This document shows, one piece after another, positions 1 through 12,234 of a stretch of DNA of 64,000 bases. Below the pieces are notes generated by a model. The model worked only from the letters and a program-made list of their open reading frames with translations, was not told the DNA's origin and ran no database searches. The stretch's first letter is position 1, and the number at the start of each line of letters is the position of its first letter. Origin of the DNA: Hericium rajendrae. Taxonomy: Eukaryota; Basidiomycota; Agaricomycetes; Russulales; Hericiaceae. The stretch spans positions 620,001-684,000 of the forward strand of contig CM065889.1 of assembly GCA_033439255.1 (NCBI GenBank), written 5' to 3'. The position numbers were made by a program, and so were the translations under genes.

Positions 1-621
1 AATCGGCTTTTTCAGCAGGCGCGAGACCCACCAGTCATTATCCGGGTCGAACGAGCAGATCGCGATCGCCCTGCAACACACCACCATCAGCACCACCCAC
101 AACACAAGCACAAAATGGAGGGAGATACGCACCGCGCACCGCTGGCGACGGCAAACTTGTCCTCGAGCGGGCTCCAGCGCACGAACGTCGCCGCGCGGTT
201 GATGCGCAGCAGCACGAGCGTCGGCTTCCACACCGCGCGGCCCGTCTGCGCGTCGGGCGCCTGCGTCCACACGTACGCGTTGCGGTCCTGCGACGCCGTC
301 ACGATGCGGTTCGAGTGCGGCGCCCAGTCGATGGACGTGATCAGCTTGTCGTGCTGTGTGGGGTGAGTTAGTATGGGCGTGAGCGACGGGCGAATGGGTG
401 GGCGGGGCGCACCTCGGAGAGCGTCTCGGTGGGCGTCCAGTCGTGCCCAGTGCGCGAGAGGATCGTCACGTCGTTGGAGTTCAGGCTCACAGCGACCTCT
501 GCAATCGGGTTCAGCATGGTCTCCTGTCGCCGCAGAGCATAAACGTACGGCTACGATCGGCGTTGAATGCATGGCCCGTGATGGGCACCTGGGCGATGTT
601 GTGTACTTCTGGGGCGGCCAT
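1..621 (-). CDS. ARC40: Arp2/3 complex subunit 1 (ARPC1), 5' part, runs off the window
   Basis: WD40 subunit of the Arp2/3 complex, which nucleates branched actin at cortical patches. The start is the ATG at 619-621 ([20 protein letters not shown]). Reading minus, exon 1 is 621-549, then a short intron, an exon giving [13 protein letters not shown], a second intron, then the first WD blades with [25 protein letters not shown], and [16 protein letters not shown], followed by a third intron near 70-130 and an exon with [20 protein letters not shown]. These strings are characteristic of ARPC1 rather than other WD40 proteins. The remaining blades lie to the left of base 1. No frame breaks are seen in the part present. 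Confidence 0.93.
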
Positions 622-1027
622 TGGTATTGACTGATTATTACGCAGAGGACGAGCAGTCTACTACTGCGATTTAAGTGCCGGGATGGTGGTGGTTAGAGTC
701 GAGGAGGTGTGCGGCGCGGTGGTCCGGCCCGGCCGGATGCGGGGACGCCACATTTCCTCCGACCTGGGCGGCGGCAGCATGCAACAGCGTAGACAGACAA
801 TCTCTCTCTTTTCACAATGGATTTGTTTCGGCGACGGATATTATTCCGACAGGACCGGAGGCATGATACAATAATGATTATATGTGGTCGATGATACTCT
901 ACTCGTGTATAGTCCGCGATCCCCGAGATACAGAAGACAACTCGAAAGCAAAACGTTAATGATGCGACAGCAAATCGAAACCATGAAAAAACAGATGCGA
1001 GACATTGTCCACATATTCAGCTCACAC
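622..1027. other. Intergenic: ARPC1 upstream region and wc-2 3' region
   Basis: Both flanking genes read to the left, so this holds the ARPC1 promoter and the 3' untranslated part of wc-2. I see no supported gene or repeat here. Confidence 0.6.
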
Positions 1028-2180
1028 TCAAGGCGGAACGGTGCTGTCCAGGACATTCCCCGGATCGACGCCGCCCGCCGCCTCATTCGCCTCCTCGAAC
1101 TTGCGCACCTTCTTGGCCCAGCGGAGACCGCACGCATTGCACAGCGTCTTCGGCCCTTTGGGACCCTAACGACCAAAGGGGACAACGGTGAGCGCTGCGT
1201 ACCGAAAGAAGAGAAGCAAAGCCGATCGTCGCACCTTCCTCCACTCAGGCGAGTCGGTGCGCCCACACGTATTGCACACATGCTGCTCCACCGCATACAG
1301 CTTCCTCTGTACGGCAGTGAACACACGCCCCACATCTCCAGGGACGGAACTCGACGCACCTTCTTTCCCACCCGCGTGTCATCCACATCCTCGGCGTCCG
1401 CAACCGACGCATACGACCCATTCGCAGTCGCATACGCCAGCGAATAATACGAGTCCCCGCTCGCCGACAGCTCCCCGCCCGCCGCTGCGCTGCCCCCGGA
1501 CGCCCCGAACGCCGACAGACCCTTCAGCTCCTGCACGCGCTGCCTGAGCCTTGCATTCTCCATCTTGAGCTCCAAAAACGTATTCAGCCTGCAGCATCGG
1601 CAGCATCAGCACCCGCCCCTATGCGCCAGGCCGGGACTCACATCGCGGTGTTGCGGCTCGGGTACGGCTTCGCGACCGCAAAGACGCACTGCGCAGGCAC
1701 GCCGTGCGCGTATCCCGCAAGCTCGAAGAGCACCTCCTTCGGCGCTTGCGGCGCGGCGTACTCCGCGCCGCCAAAGTACTCAAGCTTGCACCGCAGGCGC
1801 GCATACGTCCGTAGCGGCGCGCGCTGCGCAAGCGCGGCCGCAAACATCGCGCGGAAGCTCTCCCGGTCGTTCGCTGCGCCGCATGGGCACGTCAGCCGGC
1901 GTGGGCGGAGGGAGGGGGCGCACCGTTCATGAGCTCGACGAGCTCGCCGTCGACGAGCTCCTCGTCTTTCCACCCGAGCAGCTCCTGCACGGCGCGCCCG
2001 CAGAAGAGCACGCGGCACGTGGGGGAGAGCACGAGCAGGATCGCCTCGCTGAGCTCCGTGACTAGGAGGTCGGCCCAGCGCTTGCGCTTCATGAACTCGA
2101 AGATGGGCGGCTGGCGCGGGACCTGCGCGAGCGCGGCGACGCTGGGGGACGTCGGTGGACGAGGACGCGGACGCTGACAT
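1028..2180 (-). CDS. wc-2: White collar 2 homologue: PAS domain and GATA zinc finger, blue-light transcription factor
   Basis: Partner of the WC-1 flavin photoreceptor; the complex binds GATA-type light-response elements in the nucleus. After a short Ser-rich N terminus comes the PAS core ([40 protein letters not shown]), an intron, then [10 protein letters not shown] and a conserved mid region ending [11 protein letters not shown] coiled segment ([18 protein letters not shown]) leads to a Gly/Ser linker and the GATA finger, C-x2-C-x18-C-x2-C ([14 protein letters not shown] joined across an intron to [13 protein letters not shown]), close to the C terminus at 1028, as in other WC-2 proteins. 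The only sensible ATG is 2178-2180, but its frame joins the PAS frame only if one base is dropped from the G5 run at 2144-2148. Either this is a sequence error or the first exon is misread. Identity is secure, the start less so. Confidence 0.88.
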
Positions 2181-2618
2181 GGTGGATGGGCTAGAAGACG
2201 GTATTCATGTGACGGAGGGATTATATACAATGGCGGGACATGACCACAGAGGACCGGCTACATCGGGCAGGCCTACATAGTCAGCCTTGCCTTTTCGGGG
2301 TGACTCCGCCTTCCATTCAAGTCCTCGACGTCAACTGCAGAGAAGGAGAAATTCATTAAATTTGATTTGTTACATCAAAAGTGTAGTAAGGCCCATAATA
2401 CACCGATGAACAGAGTCTGAGACTAAGCAAGCAAGATAGAAGGAGACCAGGCAGAAGCCGGGGGTAAAAGGGTATTATCGAAATAAAAATCGTTCGGAAA
2501 GTTTTGTGCTGCTCACGCCGCCAGAGCACGCGTGTATCGGATGCGCAACACAGTAAGTTACTCTATGTTCTCTATGCCGATATGTGATATGTCCATGGTG
2601 TGCAGGATCGCGCGTCCA
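2181..2618. other. Intergenic: wc-2 promoter and dehydrogenase 3' region
   Basis: Contains the wc-2 upstream region and the 3' end of the next minus-strand gene. A TATA-like motif (GTATATAAT on the minus strand) lies at 2220-2228. No gene is seen. Confidence 0.55.
2220..2228 (-). promoter_or_regulatory. TATA-like box upstream of wc-2
   Basis: Minus-strand GTATATAAT, about 40-48 bases before the proposed wc-2 ATG. Position fits a core promoter if the transcript leader is short; inferred only from motif and spacing. Confidence 0.35.
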
Positions 2619-4247
2619 TTAGATGATGCAGTAGCCGCCGTCGACGCGAATTTCAGAGCCAGTCATGAATCGCGACGCGTCACTGGATAAGAAGACGATG
2701 GCACCCTGTCACACGAAGCATGCGGTCAGCGCGGCCAAAATAGGATATGCAGAAGGTTACATACAGCCAAGTCCTCAGGTTCACCCATCTGTGACGGGAA
2801 TGTCAGCGAAGCGTTTACGGAAACAAGTCGGAGGTACTCACCCTGCCCATAGGCGTCAGGCTCTCCCAAGTTTTCTGATGGGACGGGAATGTCAGCACCA
2901 CTCCCGATGGAGAGCACACAGGAACATACCTTCAGCTCCTGATCGTGCGTCAGGATCGTCCTCGTGAGCTTGGTCAACATATAACCGGGGCTGCGTGAAA
3001 CAGCCTCAACACATGAACGATGAGCAACAGACGTCACAAACACACCTGAGAGTGTTGACGCGGACGCCCTTCTTCGCCCATTCGACAGCCAAACTGGCCG
3101 CCATGTGCTTGACGGCTACACATGATACGTCACAACGCAGCAAAGAGGCGAGAGATGGAAGCGAACGCACCAGCCTTCGAAGCATTGTAAGGGGTTTGTG
3201 GCTAAATGCGGAAAGAGTGAGCAACCGCCGCGGAGTCTGAAATATGACGGAAGCAAACCTGGGGGATGTTGATGATCTGTGGAGATAAGATAAGATTGAT
3301 CAGTCCGGGATGGAGTGTGGGGTAGGACGAGGTATCAACATACGTTTGCGCTCATGCTGGAAACGAGGACGATACTGCCTCCGCCTTGCGGGATCATGTT
3401 GCGGGCAGCCTCGCGGGCGGTGAAGAACGCGCCGTGCACGTTGATGTCATACAGACGCTTGATGCGGTCAAAGGGGTAGCTGCCAAGGCGATACGTTAAC
3501 TATGTGGGGTGATCAAACCCGTAGCCCACTTACTCGAAAGCGGAGTAGTTCTCCACAATGCCTGTGCGGGGGAAGGTCCGATCAGCATCAGGCGTCACAA
3601 GAGGAGGGCGGCGGCGGGACGCACCTGCAGAAGCGACGACGGAATCTACGCGCCCGAAGGTGTCCATCGTCTCCGCGAACGCCTTCTGGACGGACCGCTC
3701 AGAAGACACGTCACAGCCGAGACCGATGATGTTGAAATCCGTCGGGGCCAGGTCGCTGTTCACTTGAATCTCTTCAGTAACATGTTGCCAGCAAGAGGAG
3801 CAGCAAGCGACACTGACAGCATGCAGTCGCAACGAGCTCGTCCGCCGCGTCCTTCGCCTCCTCCTCCTTCAGATCAAGAATCGCCAGTTGCGTGCATCCT
3901 CTGGATATGGGAAAAGAGTGACGTTAGCATCACGATGACGGACAGCGAACATGGTGACGCACGAGCGCACAAAAGCGCGACAGAACTCGTTTCCTAGACC
4001 CCGCGCACCGCCGGTGATCATGCAGACCTGGCACGTAGAAAGGCATCGTGAGCTGGCGGAAGTGACGGCAGCGAAAATTGCGACGCACCTTGTTTTCCAT
4101 GGAAAAGTCAGGCAGCACCCGCGGCGCCTTCGCGGGAGCCTCGGTGCTCTGCAGACGGACCTGCGCGAGACCGCGGCCGGCGGGGGCGACAGCGCGCGAC
4201 AAGCGAAGAGCGACGGGGAGCGAGCGAGCGAAGAGGGACGACGACAT
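2619..4247 (-). CDS. Short-chain dehydrogenase/reductase with mitochondrial-type presequence (polyol/sugar dehydrogenase type)
   Basis: Classical SDR, NAD(P)-dependent, interconverting an alcohol and a ketone. The start is ATG 4245-4247. Residues 1-35 (MSSSLFARSLPVALRLSRAV..., many Arg/Ser, no acids) look like a mitochondrial import signal. The Rossmann motif follows an intron: ITGGARGLGNEF (TGxxxGxG). Later exons show the DVSSERSVQKAF region, NVHGAFFTAREAARNMIP, the catalytic Ser in VLVSSMSAN, PYNASKAAVKHMAASLAVEW with the catalytic Tyr and Lys, SPGYMLTKLTRTIL, and the C-terminal MTGSEIRVDGGYCII before the TAA at 2619-2621. The gene is split by about nine short introns; the exon carrying the catalytic Tyr/Lys is only 31 nt. 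Family members close to this are D-arabinitol, sorbose or L-xylulose reductases; the exact substrate cannot be told from sequence. Confidence 0.88.
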
Positions 4248-5357
4248 GGGGGTGAGCGGGATGGTGGGAGAGAGAGAGCGAGGGGATGTTGGGGAATTTA
4301 AAGGACGGGGGCAGCAGGAGCCTGGGCTCATAGCACCGCTCGCGTCCTCCGGGGGTCTCCCTCGCTCAGATGACTTCGGTCCGGTGTCCAGCGTGGGATC
4401 GAAACGCGGGGTAAATTCACGCCAATAATCTCAGCTTTTCGGCTCGTTCGTCCTCATCCCTCGCCCGCATTATTTCTGAATGCTTTCTGCTCATTGTTGG
4501 CTCGTATCGAGGACGGACACGGGACCATTGGAGTCGCAGCGGGATGCTGCCCTGGCTGGTGGAGCTCGCCTGGCCTTCGCGAAGTTTGTTTTCACCCCGC
4601 GCTTCGATTGGCAGGTGCAACACATGTTTACTCTGTTTAGACGCGAGAACGCTGGCCACGTCTAATGCCGCCGCCAGCCGACTGCCGTCAGCGAACCCCA
4701 CGCTGATCCGTCCCCAGCTATTCAAATACCCGGCGGGCCTGTGCGGGGAAGCAATGCAGCCGTGAAACGTTGACGCTGCAGCCTGTCGGAATCCAGACAG
4801 CCGAGCGTCCCGCATCGCGACCTCTCATCGCAATGATGGACCGGTCGCAAGCTTACTCACTCCGCGGGACCGACGGAATACGTGTCACCGTGCACTACCT
4901 GACCTCACGTACAATCCTAAGCATACACTGTAGAAGTAGAGGAAGCGAGCTTCGAATGTATTGTATAGCATAGGTTACTGTGGACACAGCGGCGCGACAT
5001 AGGACAAGACGAGGTATAAGAAATCATACGGGGAAACGAATGAATGGATGTGGGGTATCGACGAGTACTTAGCGCAACAATATCCTATAATAAGAGACGA
5101 ATCAACAGCGAGCGAACCTGTTCGCTGACGCCGGGGACGGATCAACATAACACCCCCGCCAGCGACGACAGAAGCATCTGCAGACCGTGCTGCAAAGGAA
5201 CGGACGTGCAGGATCACATCGGAGGAGATGGGAGGGAAGAGGTGACACAACGCAATGTAGTAGAGTAGGCACAGACCAGGAAGAGACAGAGACGAAGGAA
5301 GGGGGTAGAAACAGCGAATGAAACAAGATCCACAGAGCGCCGATAGAATGAACAGAC
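4248..5357. other. Intergenic: dehydrogenase promoter and kinesin 3' region
   Basis: The dehydrogenase promoter lies at the left end (an AT-rich TTTAAA near 4297), the kinesin 3' untranslated region at the right. A 132-codon minus-strand open frame (4417-4815) has no recognisable domain and I do not call it. Confidence 0.5.
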
Positions 5358-8300
5358 TTATAAACATACGAACTTGGACTTCCGCTTCTGCAGCTCGTCC
5401 ATGCGGGTGTCCAGCTGCTGGCGCACCCGCTCCTTGGCTCGTCGTTCCTCGTTGAGTCTGTCCTCCAACGACTGCTTCTCCTCAACGATGGAGCGCCGGA
5501 CAGTGGCAACTTCCCGCTTGGACTCGTGGAGCTCACGCCGAAGAGCTTCGATCTGCACGTTGAGCGTATCGCGCTCCCGCGCTATCTCAGTCGCCTGCAT
5601 GCGAGCCTTGCGCACTAGACACGGCAATCGATTATCAGATACAGCGTCATGAGGCTTTAACTTAATGGCAGATACGTACGATTCTTCTCCGAATCACCCA
5701 GTGAGGTCTCGAGCGTCGCCACCAGATCAATGTGGGTCTGAGATCACCCTCGCAATGCGTCAGCTGCTTGTTGAGCGTCTTGATCATCGTCTCCTGTTCT
5801 TCCATATGCCGCGTCTGCTCTTCGAGCTGCTGGATAAGCTTAGGATCAACCGCGGGCGCGATCGTATGTCCGTTCGCAAGCGATGGCGTGACAGACGTCG
5901 CCGGAGAGTCGAGCTGCGAATCGCGTGATGACGACGTCGAGATCGGAGCCGACGACGGCGCGGACGTAAACGCGTTGTCGTTGCTGAACGAGGACGTCAT
6001 CCTAGGCGCAGGCGGTGCGGGGAACGGATGGCGGGGGCGTAGGAGGCGGCAATTTGGCCGACGAGAGGCCGTTCACGGTGCGATAAGTCATGCTGCGCTC
6101 TGGGATCGGTCGTAATGGCGGGGGCACAGGAGACACATCGTGTGCGGGCGGAGCAGACGCAAGCTGAGCCTGTAGGTCGCGGACAGCGAGCTCCTGCTTG
6201 GTCTTCTCCTCCTGGATCGCGTCTTTCTCGTCCTTGACGCGTTGCAAGGCGTCCTGCATCTCCGCCAGAACGGAGCGGTGCTTTTCGAGCTCGTCGACGA
6301 GCGATTCGCGCTTGGAGGCCTCCCTAACAAGCTTGTCTTGTTCATTGCGCTTTGAATCAAGCTCAGCCCTGAGAGCAGCAACTTGTTCAGCCAGTTCGGC
6401 GCGGTCATTGTGAGCATCTGACAGCTCCTGCTGCAGCAAGGAAATGGCGCCAGACTGCTTGGAAAGAACAGTGACCTGTTCAGCGAGCTCGGCACGCTCG
6501 TGCTGCGTGTCGGCCAACTCTTCCTGCAAGGAAGTAACAGCGGCGGACTGCTTAGAAAGAACTGCGACCTGCTCGGTGAGCTCTGCGCGTCGTTGGTGCG
6601 CGTCAGCCAACTCTTGCTGCAGAGAAGAAACGGCCTCGGACTGCTTGGCAAGGACAGCGACTCGCTCAGCGAGCTCTGCACGTTGCTGCTGTGCACCGGC
6701 CAACTCTTGCTCCAAGGAAGTGATGGTGGCAGAGAGTTTTGACGAGGTGGCCACCTGCTCAGCAAGTTCCGTGCGTTCCTGGTGCGCGTCAGACAGCTGC
6801 TGCTGCAGAGAAGATACTGCGTCAGACTGTTTAGACAAGGTGGTCACCTGCTCAACAAGTGCCGCGCGCTCGTGCTGCGCCTCCGAGAGCTGCTGCTGCA
6901 GAGAATTGACGGCATCGGACTGCGACGACAACGCAGTCACCCGCTCAGCAAGTTCCATGCGCTCTTGTTGCGCGGCGGCCAGCTGCTGCTGCAAGGAACA
7001 AATGGCCTCGGTTTGTTTCGCCAGAGCATCTTCGTGCGATGAATGGTCCTGGTCCCGAGCCTGGGTCTGTTCCTCGATCGCGGCCTTGTGAGACGCCAGT
7101 TCCCGCGCAACGAGCTGATAGTCCTTGCGGAGAGTCTCACGTTCCTGGGAATGCTGGTCCTTCATCTCGGCTAAGGCGGCCGCAAGTTGCTCCTTCTCCG
7201 CGTCCAAGACCTGCGCGCTCTGCTCTCGTGCCGCCTCCAGCGCCAGACGGTGCTCTTCCTCAATCGCAACAAGGCTGGCGTTGAGTTCAGCCATCGCCTT
7301 TTCATGCTCCGCGCGTAATTTAGCATTCTCCTCGGCATGACTCTGCGCCAGGGCAGATCGCTCCTGCTCAGCGCGCGGCGGCCTCTTGCAGCTCAGCCTC
7401 GTGGGAAGACTTGAGCTTAGCGATGTCTTCCTTGTGAACCTCTTCGATGCCTTCCAGAATGACAGCTTGTTGCTCTTTGACCGCAAGTAGCGATGCTTCA
7501 GCCTCTTCGCGTGCCTTGGCAGCCTGGTTCGATGACGTCCCGAACTCATCTTGCACCTTTGCCAAGGAAGTCATCAGCTTTTCGATTTCATGTCCGGCTT
7601 CCGCCTGTGCCTTCGACAGCGCAGCCGCGTGCTCCGACCGAAGTTTCTCCACCGCGACTTTGTGTTCTTCGGTGACGGAGGCCAATGCCTGGATATGGTC
7701 TGCCTTTGTCCTTTCCAAGTCCTGGGCGAAGTCGGCTTCCTTCTTGGCAATGGCGGCGGTGTGCTCGTCCTGCAAGTTCTTCATGGCGAGAGCCTGCGAT
7801 GATTGCGACTCCGAGAGCGAGCCCTCCCGCGAGATCTCTGCCATGCGCAGCTCACCGGCATGCTCATCGCGCAGGCGTTGCAAAATGGTAGCGGCCTCCG
7901 ATGCCTGACGCTCAAGTGCCTCGGCATGTTCACTCCGGAGTTTGGTGAGCCTGTTGTAGTACTCTTCCTCCGTCTTGGCCAAAGTAGCAGCGGCCTCATC
8001 CTCTTTCTGCTTCTGCGCTTCTTCATGTTTCGCCGTAGCCTCTTTAAGAGTGGCCGCATGTTCTTGGCAAAGGTGTTCAAGAATTGCGTTTGCCTCATTC
8101 AGACGGCTCTGGAGTTCCTCTTCATGATCAACCTTGAGCCGGCCGAATGCCTCAGCGTGGTCCTGGTGAGACTTTTCCAGAGCGGTGGATGCATCTGCGA
8201 GCTGTTGAGTTAACTTGTCCAGCGAGGCCGAATGTTCCTCCTTCAGCTTGGCGATAAGCTCGTCAACCTCTTGGCCTTTAACGCGGAGGGCATCTTCATG

Positions 8301-11300
8301 CTCTGACCGTAGCTGTTCAATAGTGGCGGCGTGCTCGGTCTCGGCGTCTTTCAGGGAGGCTTGAAGCTCGGCTTCACGGTTCTCGACTTTCTCGAGCTTG
8401 ATGAGGTTCTGTTCGTGGTTACGACGCAGGCTATCCAGCTCATTGGACATGTTGAGAGTCTGCCGAGCTATATAAGCTTGAGAAAAGAAAATCACAGCAA
8501 TTGTGACTGACCTGGTTCTGTGAAATCGCAGTGAGCTCATCGTGCTGGCGACGGAGCTGCAGGAGATCATCGTTAAGGCTCTCGACGATCTGCCGATGCT
8601 GAGATTCTTTCTGAGCCATAGCCCTGATGAACGCAGTGAATACTAGTTACGCAAGCTATCACGAACAACATACCTCATGAGCTCGTTCAGTCGGTCAAGC
8701 GACTCATCAGGATCAGAGCTCGTCACACTGTCCGTCCGCCCGTGGCCGTTCTGCAGCGCCGACTTGACCTCGTCAAACCGCCCCATCGTCTTCGGGGTCA
8801 GGTATACGCCCGGGCTGGCCATGCCGTTCGTCGGTCCAGCCTCAATCTCTGGAGTAGTCGGCAGCAGGAAGCCATTGCCAGGGCTGCCACTATCCTTGTC
8901 TCTGAGAGTAATTTCGAGATGCGCAATCTCCTGCTCCCGCTCCTTGAGGACGTCCTGCAGGCGCATAATCTCTTTCTCCAAACTGGTGACAGAGCGCTCG
9001 CTTGGGTTGATGTTGACCGAAGGAAGAGAGATGGAGAGGTTGGGCCTCGAGTGATTCGGGGACTGGGAAAGGGTTGGACTATTCGTCCCATGACTAGAGA
9101 TAGAAGATGTCTTTCGCGACCTTGCCAAGGATAGCTCCTGAGATAGCGATTGCGATTGCGAGAGCGACCTGCGAGTATAATGGTTAGCATCAGCTATAAA
9201 TCATGGAAAATGAAAAATGAAAACGCATTACCTCGAATGCAGAGACTCCGTCGAGGCCGCCTGTCGGAAAAAAAGCCGTTTCCCAGTACCATTAAATTGT
9301 GCGTCGCTACCTTCCCTGTGCCTGCCGCCCGTCATCCTGCGCCTCGGCGGAGTCTCGATACTCCCCCTCTCAGGGGAATCCGTGTTCGTCGAAGTAGTCG
9401 CATTGCTGAGCTTCATCTCCTGGATTTGTGCGGCCAGGTCGGAGATCTCACGCAATGCATCACGGTACTTCGCAGTGACCGACGACAGATCCGCGAGCGT
9501 TGCCGTGTGCGTCTGCTGCAGCGCGATGAGCTGGTTCTCGAGCACCGTGTCTGCGTTGTTAGGCGTGGTCGCGCCGGAGACGGGAGTGTGGCCACCGCTG
9601 ACCTTCGCGAATTCGGCCATGTTGGCTTCGAGCTTCTTCTGCGCCTGAGCGACCTCGTCTGCAACCCCTCCGAGACGCTCACGAGCATCCTGCGCTTCCT
9701 TCCGTTTTGCTTCCCATTCCGCCATCTTGACCTCTAGATCACGCACATGCTGCTCGCGCTGCTCGAGATCTGTCCTCCAGCTCTCACCATCTCTTTTCAG
9801 GTTATCGAGACGCTCCTGCAGAATCTCTGCCTCTTGTCTGCGACGGTCGCACTCATGCTCGAGCTTCTCGACAGTGTGGCGGAGAGCAAGGACTGATTCG
9901 TCTGATCGTGCTAGGCGGGCCTCCAGATCTGCAATGTACTGGGAAGAGTGAGACTCCGTATCCTTGAATTTACCGAGTTCGCGCTTGAGTTCACCCATTG
10001 ACTCGCTGGAGCTGGTATGTGTCTCGTCGTACATCTTGATCTTCTCCTCAAGATCGTGAACGTATGCCTGAAAGATGAGCATATAGTGAGCCAAATTCAG
10101 CCTGAGAGCGGCAGAAGACGTACTTCAGTTGACGCTTCGCGCTCGGACAATTTGGCAACTCGCGCCCTCAGTTCCTCGACATAGAGCTCTGTCGCACCCT
10201 TTCGGTCCAGAAGCTGGCTGAGCTCCTCCTCTTTCTCTTCAACTAACTCGTTCGTATGTCTCAAAGCAGCGCGGTTCAAGCTAAGTTCCGCCTCCATCGC
10301 GCTGATCGTCTTCTCATACTCCTCGATGACAGGGCCGACAATCTCTTCGTACTTGCTCATACCAGGGATGGCGCCCGTCTGCGATGAGCGGTGCGACTCG
10401 CCATGCTCCCGGCGAAGGCGGTTGAGTTCCTCGTTACGGGCGACGTACTTCTCGCGGAGATCTTCATAGCTGGTCTTGAGGTCGTTGAAGCTCGCCAGCA
10501 TCTTCTTCGATGCAGGTCCCTCGACCTCTCGCACCTCGATCGGCTGGCCCTGAGGAGGTAAGACGCCACCCTCTTTGATGACCTTCACCTCCTTCCTCAA
10601 TCTCGTCACCATTCCCTGCAGCCACTCAACATCATCCCAGCCCTCTTCTTTCTCCGTGATCAGAGCCCGATTCTTGATGTTACGCGCCCGGTTGGCATAT
10701 TTCAGCGTATTGACAGTCTCCGCGGCGTTCCATTCCGCCGGACTCACACACGCGACCATGAGAGTATGCGCGTTACCTCCGAGCGAATCCTGAAGGAGTC
10801 GGGTGAGTTTCGAGTCGCGGTAAGGCACGTATGATGCAGTGTGTGATTTGATGCGTGCGGGATCTCCAAGAGCAGAGATGACATTGCCTAGGGCAAGGAG
10901 ACCACTGTTGATGGAAATGCCCTCCTTGATACGTTCGCCCGCGGCAGCTGTGCGCTTCAACTACATAAAGGGCATTTGTCAGGACGACACAAAAGGCTGA
11001 CGTATGAGATAGACACATACGCGCTCGGAGCCAGCGAGGTCGACAAAATGGAACTTCGACACAACCGTGATCCATTCGCCGGAGTCATCATCCACGCTCG
11101 CACGCCCTTCAGCACCATGCGTGCCGAGTGCGCTAGCTGGACGGAGACCGCCCCTACCCATCGCTGATGCGAAACTGGGCGTTCCGGGACGGCCGAACGT
11201 AGGCGATGAGATTCTGCTGCCTGATGGCCCGGCGATCATGGAACCTGGTCGAACGAGGCGTGATGGCGAGCGACCGGTCGGTGGAAGAGGCGAGGAGGAG

Positions 11301-12234
11301 CGTGGAGAAGCTCCGCTGCCGGTGAATTTCCTCTGAGTAAGAGTCAAAGAAAAGATAGCATGCGAACGGGAGGACTGAGCATTCATGTCCGTCTCGTTCG
11401 TCCGTCGAATCGCAGTCCCTTGACGAATAAGGCTGCATTGAGCGGTTAGCAGTGTATGCGGCAGGATACGTGATCAGAAGACTTACTGCATGACTTCCGC
11501 TGGATTCTTCACAGCAACCTCACGAAGACCACCCCAGATTATTGAACCATCCTTGCCCTCACGAATCTGTACTTCGCGCTTAGCACCGGTTTTCTCGTCG
11601 ACAGTTAATAGGTCAAGCAGATCCTCGTTATAGACTTCAAGGAAAGAACCCTTCAGACTGTAGTTCCAAGTACTACCGCGATCTTGTTTAAGCTCCTTTG
11701 CACCCTCGAAGATAGTGGATACAGCACGGGGGATGATGCCCATACCGTTGTCAGGGTCAGACGGGTCCTGGTCAAGGTCAATACCCGTCATAGTGAAGGT
11801 CTTCCCCGAGCTGGTCTGCCCGTAGGCCAGGATGGTGCAATTGAAACCCTCCAAGAAACGCGAAATGAGCGGCTTCGCGGTCGACGTGAAGATAGCATGT
11901 TGGGTCGAGTCTTGGCCGTGAACCTGATCGAAAGTGAACAGTTGCTTTTTGGTGTTGGCAGCATTAGACGCTGCCTGATTGACAGCTGACCCAGCACCGG
12001 TGGATGAAGGAGTGGAAGACGTTGCGTCTACTGAGACTGACGTTGCGGAGGTGGCGTGAATGACGGTGCGCTGAAAACGAGCGGGAATGTTGACGGCATC
12101 CTGTGGTGTTGTAGGCCGTATACGAAGTGCTAGAGATGCCTTAGCAACGCTGGACGCGAGGAATGAAGAGAGGCGCGAGACTCACCAACTTGCACGGACG
12201 TGGTCGCCGCACTCGACGACGACGGCGGCGCCAT
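5358..12234 (-). CDS. Large kinesin-4-type motor protein with extended coiled coil
   Basis: Plus-end-directed microtubule motor, N-terminal motor head and a very long rod (about 2,000 residues in all). Start ATG 12232-12234 ([16 protein letters not shown], then an intron and [11 protein letters not shown]). Motor motifs: P-loop [13 protein letters not shown]; switch [14 protein letters not shown]; switch [46 protein letters not shown]; neck-proximal [14 protein letters not shown]. The last three resemble kinesin-4 (KIF4/KIF21). A Ser/Pro-rich insert of about 85 residues sits between switch I and switch II. The rod has EH-rich repeats and a seven-copy 93-base array. It ends [15 protein letters not shown] at 5358. 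Conserved frame is lost and regained near 7371-7380, 6019-6022 and 5740, each by one base, so the printed sequence does not encode one uninterrupted chain. Kinesin-7 is a less likely alternative class. Confidence 0.87.
6388..7038 (-). repeat. Seven tandem 93-bp units encoding a 31-residue coiled-coil repeat
   Basis: On the plus strand, related blocks begin at 6388, 6481, 6574, 6667, 6760, 6853 and 6946, exactly 93 bases apart (examples CAGCGAGCTCGGCACGCTCG and CAGCAAGTTCCGTGCGTTCC). On the coding strand each encodes a 31-residue unit of the type [16 protein letters not shown] followed by [14 protein letters not shown]. Lengths are conserved while bases have diverged. The array lies inside the kinesin rod. 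Confidence 0.9.

Noticed and set aside
4417-4815. 132-codon minus-strand open frame with ATG between the dehydrogenase and the kinesin
   Set aside because: No domain, no neighbouring splice pattern, and it lies across the dehydrogenase promoter; GC-rich DNA gives such frames by chance.
6000-6030. 24-nt GT-AG segment at the second kinesin frame change
   Set aside because: Too short for splicing, poor donor, and removing it does not restore the frame.
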